Origin: Chitinophagia bacterium
GTDB taxonomy: Bacteria > Bacteroidota > Bacteroidia > Chitinophagales > Chitinophagaceae
Assembly (NCBI GenBank): GCA_021324175.1
Contig: JAJPJP010000377.1
Coordinates: forward strand, 1-59,642
Direction: 5' to 3'
Length of the DNA: 59,642 nt
Positions 43,957 through 51,786 of this stretch are shown one piece after another. Positions within the stretch are counted from its first letter, which is position 1; each line of letters starts with the position of its first letter. Under the pieces are notes generated by a model. That model saw only the letters and a list, made by a program, of their open reading frames with translations, was not told the origin of the DNA and did not search any database. A program made the translations under genes and the position numbers.

Positions 43957-44535
43957 GTGCAAACAGGCTCCAAAATAATTTTAGGGATTGACCCCGGAAC
44001 CCTCATGATGGGCTTTGGCATTGTCAGGATCAAAAACAGCCAATTGTCCATGCTGGAAATGGGCGTGCTAAAGCTCTCTTCCAGAAAAAACCCCCACGAA
44101 CGCCTGCAAATGATTCACCACCGCGTCATGGAACTGATCGATGCATTTCAACCGACGGAGTTTGCCATCGAAGCGCCATTTTTCGGAAAAAATGTCCAAA
44201 GCATGCTCAAACTTGGGAGAGCCCAGGGGGTCGCCATTGCTGCTGCTATCCAGACGGGCCTTCAGGTTACCGAATATTCTCCACGGAAGATAAAACAGTC
44301 CATCACGGGCAACGGGAATGCGGATAAAAACCAGGTTTGGAAAATGCTCCAGCACCTCCTGTCGCTAAAAGAAGAAATTTTTCACTACGACGCTTCTGAC
44401 GCGCTTGCGGTAGCCGTTTGTCATCATTTCCAAAATGGCAAGGGAAAAAATGGTTCAACGAAAACATCATCGAAGACCGTAAGCGGGTGGAACGATTTTA
44501 TCCAAAAAAACCCGCATCGCATCGGAGGGAAATAG
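43957..44535 (+). CDS. ruvC: crossover-junction endodeoxyribonuclease RuvC
   Basis: A 192-residue protein starting at GTG 43957. The RNase-H-type catalytic acids are visible: Asp in ILGIDPGT, Glu in FAIEAPFF, and the acidic pair in YDASDALAVAVCHH. RuvC cuts Holliday junctions symmetrically. The C-terminus is extended by a polar, serine/lysine-rich tail of about 25 residues. It is divergent from the UPF0104 gene and converges on recO with 9 nt between stops. The ruvB partner is encoded at 28310-29338. Confidence 0.95.
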   Translation: MQTGSKIILGIDPGTLMMGFGIVRIKNSQLSMLEMGVLKLSSRKNPHERLQMIHHRVMELIDAFQPTEFAIEAPFFGKNVQSMLKLGRAQGVAIAAAIQTGLQVTEYSPRKIKQSITGNGNADKNQVWKMLQHLLSLKEEIFHYDASDALAVAVCHHFQNGKGKNGSTKTSSKTVSGWNDFIQKNPHRIGGK

Positions 44536-44544
44536 AGGCCTTCT

Positions 44545-45288
44545 CTAGCCCGAGATCACCGTTTGCAGAACCGGGAGGGATTTCAAGGTCCCGAAGTCCG
44601 GGACATGCAGTGCATAATAATTTTGAAAGGTGCCGATCAGCACCCGTCTTGTATCCCTGTTCATTTTCAGGCCGCCCAGTTCATCGGCGGAAGTTATTTT
44701 AAGCACTTTGGAAAATAACTCGCTGAAAGGCTCGCCGATAAAATACAGGTGGCCGGGGCGTGATTGCACAAACCTCCCTTCCTGCAGATCAAGGAAACGG
44801 TTGTCTTCAGCGTAATTGTCCTGGATGCGAATGCCCAGGAAAGCAGCTAAATTGGCCGCAAAAAACAACGGGTAATTGGCCATCTCCTGGTCAGAGCTTG
44901 CGTCCAGGCGAATCAGGGCACTCTCGACAAACTGGAACAGTTCTTCATTCTGTTCGGGCTGTTTCAGGCATTTTGCAAGCAGTTCGACGATGAACATGGC
45001 TACGGCATTTTTCGCGACATTAAAAAAAACATGGTCGTACATGTACGACCAGCCGCTTTCCCTGATGCGTTGAAGGTTTTTCAACTCGTTATGGTAAACC
45101 GAAAGCTGGAGGATGGCGCCAGGCTGAAAAAGATTGGATTTGTTCTGAATCTTTGGTGAGCTGGTTCTCACACCGTTGATCAGGTAAGACTGCATGCCAA
45201 AAGCCTCGGTCAATATAGAAACGATCACGCTGGTTTCGCCGAATTTGACCGTGCGCAGCACTATCCCTTTGGTTTTGAAAATACTCAA
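44545..45288 (-). CDS. recO: DNA repair protein RecO
   Basis: The start is placed at TTG 45288 (MSIFKTKGIVLRTVKFGE), giving 247 residues, the usual RecO length. The frame remains open to 45435, but that extension overlaps the divergent transporter start and contains a -7 element (TACCTTTG at 45332-45325 on the minus strand), so it is probably untranslated. The OB-fold N-terminus (TKGIVLRTVKFGETSVIVSILTE) and the helical C-terminal body fit RecO. RecO loads RecA onto SSB-coated single strands with RecR. The zinc cysteines found in some RecO proteins are missing, as in other Bacteroidota. Confidence 0.9.
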   Translation of the reverse strand: MSIFKTKGIVLRTVKFGETSVIVSILTEAFGMQSYLINGVRTSSPKIQNKSNLFQPGAILQLSVYHNELKNLQRIRESGWSYMYDHVFFNVAKNAVAMFIVELLAKCLKQPEQNEELFQFVESALIRLDASSDQEMANYPLFFAANLAAFLGIRIQDNYAEDNRFLDLQEGRFVQSRPGHLYFIGEPFSELFSKVLKITSADELGGLKMNRDTRRVLIGTFQNYYALHVPDFGTLKSLPVLQTVISG

Positions 45289-45324
45289 TCGGTAAACGCC
45301 CGGGAAAAGTCGAGCGGTCAATTC

Positions 45325-45332
45325 CAAAGGTA
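45325..45332 (-). promoter_or_regulatory. candidate -7 element for recO
   Basis: The minus strand reads TACCTTTG, matching TAnnTTTG, 37 nt before TTG 45288. Its position inside the longer reading frame supports the shorter recO start. Confidence 0.4.
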
Positions 45333-45422
45333 GTGTCAATTCGGTTCGCTTCTGATGGAAAACCGGGCGAAATTGAGTTTCTTTGCAGCGTATCATCCTG
45401 TTCAAATAACTGACGACTAAAT

Positions 45423-47766
45423 ATGTGGGAATCAATAGCCCGTTTCGTTCTGAAGAATAGATGGGTGTTATTAGTGGTCTTGCTTGTCGCCTCTTCGTTT
45501 ATGGCCTACCGTGCGTCGCAGGAAAAAATAGGATATGAATTTGCCCGCGCCATTCCCGTCGATAATCCAAAATATATTGAATACCAAAATTTCAAAAATA
45601 AATTTGGTGACGACGGAAACACGCTGCTCATCGCCATACAGACTGACAGCCTTTTTTTAGAGAGCGTTTACAATGATTATGTTGATTTGAATAACAGGCT
45701 AAAAAAAAGCGAAGGGGTTGAAATGGCGCTCGGTGTTCCTTCGCTGGTGAATTTCGAAAAGGTCGAAAAACCCGATAGTTCGGAAACACTCAAGCCGGTT
45801 AATATTTTTCCTCCGGGTCATTTGACGCAACGACAGATCGACAGCTCCAGGAAAATATTTTTTTCGCTTCCATTCTACCGCGGCCTTGTATATAACCCGG
45901 AAACAAATACCTACCTCATTGCTCTTTTTGTGAACCGGCAGTTGTTTAACTCCTCGCGTCGAACCGAAGCGGTTGCGGCAATTGTCGCGGCAGGTGATGC
46001 GTTCGGGGCAAAAGATCATATTGAAATGCATTACAGCGGTCTGCCGTTCATACGAACAAGCATGAGCGATATGATCAAAAAGGAAATGAAGGTTTTTCTT
46101 ATCGGGTCGCTCATCTTGTCCGCAATCATCCTGATGGTTTTCTTTAGAAGCCTTGGCACCACGGTGATGTCGCTGCTCGTCGTCATCATGGGCGTGCTCT
46201 GGGGGCTTGGCACCATGAACTTGCTCGGATATAATATTTCGCTGCTCAATGCCCTCCTGCCATCACTGGTGGTGGTCATCGGCATACCCAACTGCATCTA
46301 TTTTCTCAATAAATACCATACTACTTACCGCGAAACAAGAAACCGGGAAACGGCGCTATATGAGATGATCCGAAAGATGGGAATTGTCACCCTGTTCTGC
46401 AATATCAGCGCGGCGATCGGTTTTGGCGTGTTTGCCTTGACGAGAAGTCCTGTGCTCAAAGAGTTCGGTGTCGTGGCCGGGATCAACATCATGTTGCTTT
46501 TTTTGATTTCCTTCGTCTTCATCCCCGCAGTGCTAAGCCTCCTGCCCGAGCCAAAGCCCAGGCACATGGTTTACCTGGATAACCGCTGGCTGCTGGCGAT
46601 ACTTGACAGGATCGAGATTTGGTCGTTGAACAACCGCAAGATCGTGTATGGGCTTACCGTCTTGGTTGTCATCGGGGCAGTTATTGGCATATTCCGTCTT
46701 CGCTCCGAGGGATTTATCGTCGATGATCTGCCCAGGACGGATAAGATTTATACGGACCTCAAATTTTTTGAGAAAAACTTTAAGGGCGTCATGCCGCTCG
46801 AAATTGTCATTGACACGAAAAGAAAAAACGGTCTGAGAAGCAATTACCTGCAGACACTTCAGGCGATCGACTCACTGTCGCAATACATTGCGGCAAATCC
46901 CAATATGGCAAAGCCCCTGTCAATTGTCGAAGGACTGAAATTTGCCAGGCAGGCATATTACGAAGGCGACAGTTCAAGCTATGCGCTGCCAAACCAGTTT
47001 GACGCAAGCGTTATCGCACCCCTCCTCAGTTTTAAGAAAGACAGTTCGAAATCGACCAAGAACAATTTGACCCAGCTGTTGAGATCTTTTATTGACAGAA
47101 CAGGAGGAGACCCGCATGAGTGTCAATATCGCCGATATCGGCAGCAGGCGGCTCCCAGGCCTGCTTCGCATTGTGCAGGAAAGATCTGACCAATTGTTTG
47201 ATTCAGCCAAATACCGCGTGCAACTGACCGGCGGGAGTGTAACTTTTATCGAACAGAGCCGGTTTATTATTAACGGACTGCGCTCGAGTATACTTTGGGC
47301 ATTTGTGCTCATTGCTATTTGCATGCTTTACCTTTTCAAATCCTTTAAGATCCTCCTGTGTTCCCTGATACCCAACACGATTCCACTCATCATTACCGCG
47401 GGAGTCATGGGCTGGAAGGGCATTGCATTAAAACCATCGACCGTACTTATTTTCAGTATCGCGTTGGGGATCGCCATTGATATTACCATCAGGTTCCTGG
47501 TAAATTACAAACAGGAACTCGATTACAAAGAAGGGGATGAACAAAAAACGGTGGTGAGTACGATTCACACGACGGGAATCAGCATCATTTACACTTCACT
47601 CGTTCTGATCGCGGGCTTTATCATTTTTTGCTTCAGCAATTTCGGGGGAACGCAATCGCTGGGATGGCTCACTTCGCTGACACTCGTCCTGGCAACGCTG
47701 ACAAACCTCATATTCCTGCCGGCCCTGCTTATTTCGCTGTCGCGCAGGCGAAAGCGCGCTGATTAG
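45423..47766 (+). pseudogene. RND/MMPL-family transporter, broken by an apparent +1 frameshift
   Basis: The frame from ATG 45423 encodes the transporter up to about 47096 (SFID), then reads into unrelated sequence and stops at 47189. The next frame, open from 47092 to 47766, carries the missing C-terminal part (MSVNIADIG, then SSILWAFVLIAICMLYLF and further membrane segments). Skipping one base near 47097 joins them as FIDEQEETRMSVNIADIG, a natural continuation. The reconstructed protein is about 780 residues with N-terminal and C-terminal membrane bundles and two extracytoplasmic loops, as in RND superfamily members that move lipids or hydrophobic compounds. The break is not in a homopolymer run. 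It could be a sequencing error, a recent inactivation, or (least likely) recoding. Confidence 0.85.
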
Positions 47767-47777
47767 GTTGCTGCGCG

Positions 47778-48965
47778 TCAATGGAGTACTTCCTTCAGTT
47801 TATTTTCGAGCGCTTCACCGCGCAAATCCTGCGCAATGATCTTGCCTTGCGGATCGATGAGGACGTTAAAAGGTATTCCACCAAACTTAAAAACCTCAAC
47901 GGCCTTACTGTTCCAGAATTTCAGATCGCTCACTTGTGTCCAGGCGAGTTTATCGGCAATGATCGCCTGCTGCCAGGGATCTTTTTCCTTGTCCAGTGAA
48001 ATGCCGAGGATTGTAAAGTTCTTGTCCTTGAACTCGTCATAGGCTTTGACGACATTGGGGTTTTCCATCCTGCAGGGGCTGCACCAGCTTGCCCAGATAT
48101 CGACCAGGAGGAATTTCCCTTTGAAGGAAGCCAGGGACACCGGGTTTCCGTTACCGTCGGGCAATGAGAGATCGGGCGCCGGCTTATCTACCCATGAATT
48201 ATTTTGTTGTTGCATCTGCGCCAGCTGCGCCTGTTGCGCGTCATAGTTTTTCTTCATTTCTGCCAAAATTTTATTCCCCGGGTAACGCTTGATCAGGTTG
48301 CCCATTTCCTTCTCAAAATCTTCCTGCGACAAGCTGCGCGAAGACCAGCCGAGGGCAAGTGTGCTCAGCGTAGGGTTGGTTGATGATTCTATAAAATGCT
48401 TGAGATAACTGTTCAGGTCATCGAGCGCATTGTTTTTTTCCGTTGTTGCCCCGAGCAGGACGCTGTCCGGCGAGCCGATTCGCTTGAGGCTGTCCAGTTG
48501 CGAAAGGTATTTATCAACCAGGAAACTCTTTTTGCCTAAAGCGTCGATAAAGCCTTTCAACTGGACGCTCGCCTCGGAACCGCTCACTTTATAAAAATCA
48601 TCTCTTTTAGCAAGATCGACATCCACGTTGATATCCTGTTCATCGGCGATGATCGGTACGGCAAGGATATTGTTGCTCATGTCTCCAAATACCAATTCAA
48701 AAATTTCTTCTTCGCCGCCCTTTGCGATAGCATTCAAACTAAATGATCCGCTATTCCCGGTGATTTTTGCGGAGTCGAGCGCCACGGGCGCCTGGTCCTT
48801 TCCTCCCGAAACTTCCTGAAGGTAGACCCTCCCCCCGGTACTCGGAAAGAGCGTTCCCGCATGGGCATATGTACCGCTGATATGTATCGCCGACTTCGAT
48901 CGGTGCACGCATGCAAGGCCAAAAATCGAGATCGCCGCTGCAAGGAGAATAAGTTTTCTGTTCAT
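47778..48965 (-). CDS. TlpA-type thiol:disulfide oxidoreductase lipoprotein
   Basis: A 395-residue protein. The N-terminus has a lipobox FGLAC with Cys19, indicating a lipoprotein. Residues ~25-240 form a DUF4369-like beta domain plus helical linker. The C-terminal ~140 residues are a thioredoxin fold with the active site WASWCSPCRMEN (WCxxC) and the cis-Pro segment GGIPFN. Such proteins reduce or shuffle disulfides in the periplasm, feeding cytochrome maturation or envelope quality control. It converges on the broken RND gene with 11 nt between stops and lies 25 nt downstream of gatB's stop side on the same strand, so co-transcription with gatB is possible. Confidence 0.92.
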   Translation of the reverse strand: MNRKLILLAAAISIFGLACVHRSKSAIHISGTYAHAGTLFPSTGGRVYLQEVSGGKDQAPVALDSAKITGNSGSFSLNAIAKGGEEEIFELVFGDMSNNILAVPIIADEQDINVDVDLAKRDDFYKVSGSEASVQLKGFIDALGKKSFLVDKYLSQLDSLKRIGSPDSVLLGATTEKNNALDDLNSYLKHFIESSTNPTLSTLALGWSSRSLSQEDFEKEMGNLIKRYPGNKILAEMKKNYDAQQAQLAQMQQQNNSWVDKPAPDLSLPDGNGNPVSLASFKGKFLLVDIWASWCSPCRMENPNVVKAYDEFKDKNFTILGISLDKEKDPWQQAIIADKLAWTQVSDLKFWNSKAVEVFKFGGIPFNVLIDPQGKIIAQDLRGEALENKLKEVLH

Positions 48966-48990
48966 TTCTGTATTTTAATCGCTGTTGATC

Positions 48991-50463
48991 CTATTTTTTA
49001 TCAAGCTTTTCCTGTAACAATTTGTTGGTCAGTTTCGGGTCCGCCTTTCCCTTCGAGATTTTCTTGACCTCTCCGATGAAGAGGCCCATCAGTCCTTTTT
49101 TGCCCTTTTTATACTCCGATACTTTTTCCGGCATCCTGGCGAGCACCTCATCCACCCAGGCCGCGACGGTATGGTCATCGGAATTCTGCAGGATGTTGAG
49201 TGCAGAAGCAATTTCCCGCGGATCCGCACCCGGCCTGTCCATCAGCCTCGGCAGAATTTGTTTTGAAGCAGTCGAAAAACTGATGGTTTTCTCATCAACC
49301 ATGTCGATCAGCCTCGCGAGGCCCGCGGGAGAAAGGGGAACCTGCGAGAACCCGAGGCTGTGTTCATTTGTATACGATTTTACAGGGCCCAGGAGCCAGT
49401 TTGCCGCGGCTTTATAGTTATTGGTCAGTTTGGTCAACTCCATAAAATAGGCGGCGGTCTCACGGTCATCACAGATCACGCGGGCATCATATTCAGGCAG
49501 GTGAAATTCGCGGGTCAGTTTTTCAACAAGCTGTTCCGGAAGGGGGGGTAAGTCATTACGCACTTTTTCCAAAAGCGACTCAGTCACATAAAACTGAGGC
49601 AGGTCGGGATCGGGAAAATACCGGTAATCATTGGCTTCTTCCTTGTCACGAAGCGGAAAAGTGATTCCGGCGCCGGCGTCAAAACTCCTCGTCTGTTGCA
49701 CAACTGCACCCCCCGCGTCAAGCAATGCGGCCATTCTTTGCGCCTCAAATTCTATTGCCCGCCTGACATTGCGGATCGAGTTTAGATTTTTTACTTCGAC
49801 TTTCGTGCCAAGCGTTTTGTCTCCCAAAGGGCGTATGGAAACATTGGCGTCGCAACGCATGCTGCCTTCCTCCATGTTCCCATCGCAGATTTCCAGGTAT
49901 CGAAGAATCCTCCTGAGTTCAGTAAGGAACTGGACGGCTTCAGCACCGCTTGAAATTTCCGGCTCGGTAACGATTTCGATGAGCGGAACCCCCGCCCTGT
50001 TCAGGTCGATGGAACTGTAATCCGTATCGTTGTCGTGAATGTTCTTGCCTGCGTCTTCTTCCAGGTGAATCCGGTTGAGGCGCACTTTTTTCTGCGTGCT
50101 GCCGGCCTGGATGCGGACGAATCCGCCTTTGCAAATCGGCGTGGTATGCTGGGAGATCTGGTAGCCCTTTGGCAGGTCGGGATAGAAATAGTGCTTCCTG
50201 GCGAAATAATTGACCGGTTCGATCGCGCACTCACAGGCAAGCCCGATCCTGATCGCGTATTCGATCGCTTTCCTGTTGAGAACCGGCAGCGTGCCAGGAA
50301 GCCCGATGGAAATTGGGCTCACTTCCGTATTCGGCTCGGCCCCGAAGGCCGCGCTGTCACCACAAAACAGCTTGGTTTGTGTTGACAGTTGCGCGTGGAC
50401 TTCCAGTCCGACCACGGTTTCGTATATGGTGATATGGTCTTCCCTGCTCATTAAATCTTCCAC
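48991..50463 (-). CDS. gatB: aspartyl/glutamyl-tRNA(Asn/Gln) amidotransferase subunit B
   Basis: A 490-residue protein; an alternative ATG at 50451 would remove four residues. The catalytic cradle is recognised by YETVVGLEVHAQL, LFCGD, NRAGVPLIEIVTEP and RCDANVSIRP. The C-terminal tail is the helical YqeY-like tRNA-binding domain (about 340-490). GatB with GatA and GatC converts Glu-tRNA(Gln) or Asp-tRNA(Asn) to the correct amide. gatA and gatC are not in the window. The TlpA-like lipoprotein gene follows 25 nt later on the same strand. Upstream lies a terminator belonging to the PDZ gene. Confidence 0.96.
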   Translation of the reverse strand: MEDLMSREDHITIYETVVGLEVHAQLSTQTKLFCGDSAAFGAEPNTEVSPISIGLPGTLPVLNRKAIEYAIRIGLACECAIEPVNYFARKHYFYPDLPKGYQISQHTTPICKGGFVRIQAGSTQKKVRLNRIHLEEDAGKNIHDNDTDYSSIDLNRAGVPLIEIVTEPEISSGAEAVQFLTELRRILRYLEICDGNMEEGSMRCDANVSIRPLGDKTLGTKVEVKNLNSIRNVRRAIEFEAQRMAALLDAGGAVVQQTRSFDAGAGITFPLRDKEEANDYRYFPDPDLPQFYVTESLLEKVRNDLPPLPEQLVEKLTREFHLPEYDARVICDDRETAAYFMELTKLTNNYKAAANWLLGPVKSYTNEHSLGFSQVPLSPAGLARLIDMVDEKTISFSTASKQILPRLMDRPGADPREIASALNILQNSDDHTVAAWVDEVLARMPEKVSEYKKGKKGLMGLFIGEVKKISKGKADPKLTNKLLQEKLDKK

Positions 50464-50581
50464 GGGCTTTGCCCCTGCGATGCTATCTTCGGGCTCTTAG
50501 CCGAAGCCTGCGAAATTACCGCTTTAAACCCGAATTTCCTGTCGCCGCGTGAGCAGCGGAGCTATGGAATGACCTGAACGG

Positions 50582-50607
50582 AAAAAGCCGCTTTTCAGCG
50601 GCCTTTT
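50582..50607 (-). terminator. rho-independent terminator of the PDZ protein gene
   Basis: GCCGC at 50587-50591 pairs with GCGGC at 50598-50602 around a 6-nt loop; on the minus strand the hairpin is followed by a run of T (complement of 50582-50586). It lies about 22 nt after the PDZ gene stop. Confidence 0.65.
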
Positions 50608-50628
50608 CAGATTGAACACATTCACAAT

Positions 50629-51645
50629 TTATAAATCAGCGGTCTTCAAATTCCTGGGAATCTTTACGTCAATCTCCTGCGTTTTCCCGTCGCGGGTAAA
50701 CTTGACTTTATAAATATACTTTCCCTTTCCTTCGTGCGCCAGCCTGGCAAGATCATCTGCATTCTCAACCGTCTTTCCGTCAAATTCTGTGATGACATCG
50801 CCTTCTTTTATCCCCGCTTTGTCTGCCGGAGAATCGTCGTCAACATCCAGCACTTTGGCCCCCTTGCCTTCCTCAAGATCCTGTGCTTTTATCCCCAGGC
50901 GTGGCCTGCCAATAAACGCCAAAACATCGTTATCCCCGTTAAAGTTGAAGTTTTGATTCATGCGGGGCATTTTCATAGTAAAGTTTCTCACTTTCACCTG
51001 CTTCATTCTGCCCATCGTCACCGTCGTTTTCTGTTCCTTTCCATCTCGCAAATAAGTCACCGTCACCTTGTCTTCGGGTTTGTATTTGTGGACCGCGTCT
51101 GCCAGATCACCGTCTTCGATCTTCGTGTCGCCGATTTTGGTGATGATGTCGCCAAGTTTTAAACCGGCTTTTTCCGCTGCGCTTTCCTTGGTGATTTGTG
51201 TGATCCGGGCGCCCTTCTCTTCAGTATTCCAGGTCACGCCCAGGAAAGCCTGCTTGCCATTTTCGTTATCATAAAACACATTGTCCCCGCCATATGACCA
51301 GCCCGGTGCGCGGAATGGAGACTTGGGAGCGATGAGCGCGTAATTATCGTCCATGATAAAAGGCCTTGTCATCTTTTTTATGCTGACGGCGTCATCTTCA
51401 TAGTCCGTTATTGGTTTCCCGTTGACGAATACCTGGTTGTTCTTTATCTCGACGGTAACCTTAACGTCTTTCTGATCTTTTCTCCGGATGATAATGGCGT
51501 CGCCGTCGTCTATTTTTTCCTGGCGAACCTCGTCCTTTAACTTTTGCTCATTATTATCGTCGCTCTTGTCCTGGGCAAACAGGGGCAAGGACAATACCAC
51601 CGCGATGGCTGCCATAGTGCAAAGTCTTCCTCCATATTTTTTCAT
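50629..51645 (-). CDS. exported double-PDZ-domain protein
   Basis: A 338-residue protein with an N-terminal signal peptide (hydrophobic core after MKKYGGRLC, ending in LFAQ). After a charged region rich in Asp, Glu and Lys there is a DUF-like beta stretch (~45-75), then two PDZ domains: about 130-215 (FLGVTWNTEEKGARITQI) and about 240-330 (RLGIKAQDLEEGKG). No trypsin-like or other protease domain precedes them, so it is not a DegP/HtrA. It is probably a periplasmic adaptor that binds peptide termini. It has its own terminator and a prominent inverted repeat upstream, so it looks like a separately regulated monocistronic gene. Confidence 0.87.
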   Translation of the reverse strand: MKKYGGRLCTMAAIAVVLSLPLFAQDKSDDNNEQKLKDEVRQEKIDDGDAIIIRRKDQKDVKVTVEIKNNQVFVNGKPITDYEDDAVSIKKMTRPFIMDDNYALIAPKSPFRAPGWSYGGDNVFYDNENGKQAFLGVTWNTEEKGARITQITKESAAEKAGLKLGDIITKIGDTKIEDGDLADAVHKYKPEDKVTVTYLRDGKEQKTTVTMGRMKQVKVRNFTMKMPRMNQNFNFNGDNDVLAFIGRPRLGIKAQDLEEGKGAKVLDVDDDSPADKAGIKEGDVITEFDGKTVENADDLARLAHEGKGKYIYKVKFTRDGKTQEIDVKIPRNLKTADL

Positions 51646-51690
51646 GGTGCATTTTTTAAAATGATGATTACTACGTTAAGTTTCGTAGAT

Positions 51691-51698
51691 CAAATATA
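51691..51698 (-). promoter_or_regulatory. candidate -7 element of the PDZ gene
   Basis: The minus strand reads TATATTTG, a full TAnnTTTG match, ending 46 nt before the PDZ start codon. It lies directly next to the inverted repeat at 51705-51731. Confidence 0.5.
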
Positions 51699-51704
51699 AA
51701 GGAT

Positions 51705-51731
51705 TTTCCGAAATACGAAAAATTTCGGAAA
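51705..51731. promoter_or_regulatory. perfect inverted repeat, likely operator of the PDZ gene
   Basis: TTTCCGAAAT at 51705-51714 and ATTTCGGAAA at 51722-51731 are exact reverse complements separated by 7 nt. The repeat covers the place where a -33 element would lie upstream of the TATATTTG at 51691-51698, the layout expected for a dimeric regulator's operator. No regulator gene adjoins it. Confidence 0.6.
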
Positions 51732-51786
51732 TGTTAAAACTGCTCCAAAAGGTCGAATCGCCTAAAAAGCGGAGAACCAAAACATT

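Noticed and set aside
45289-45435. Longer recO start at ATG 45435
   Set aside because: It overlaps the divergent transporter start, adds residues atypical of RecO and would cover a TACCTTTG -7 element; TTG 45288 gives the normal length.
47090-47110. Programmed ribosomal frameshift in the RND gene
   Set aside because: No slippery heptamer, stop-coupled site or strong downstream structure was seen, so error or mutation is more likely.
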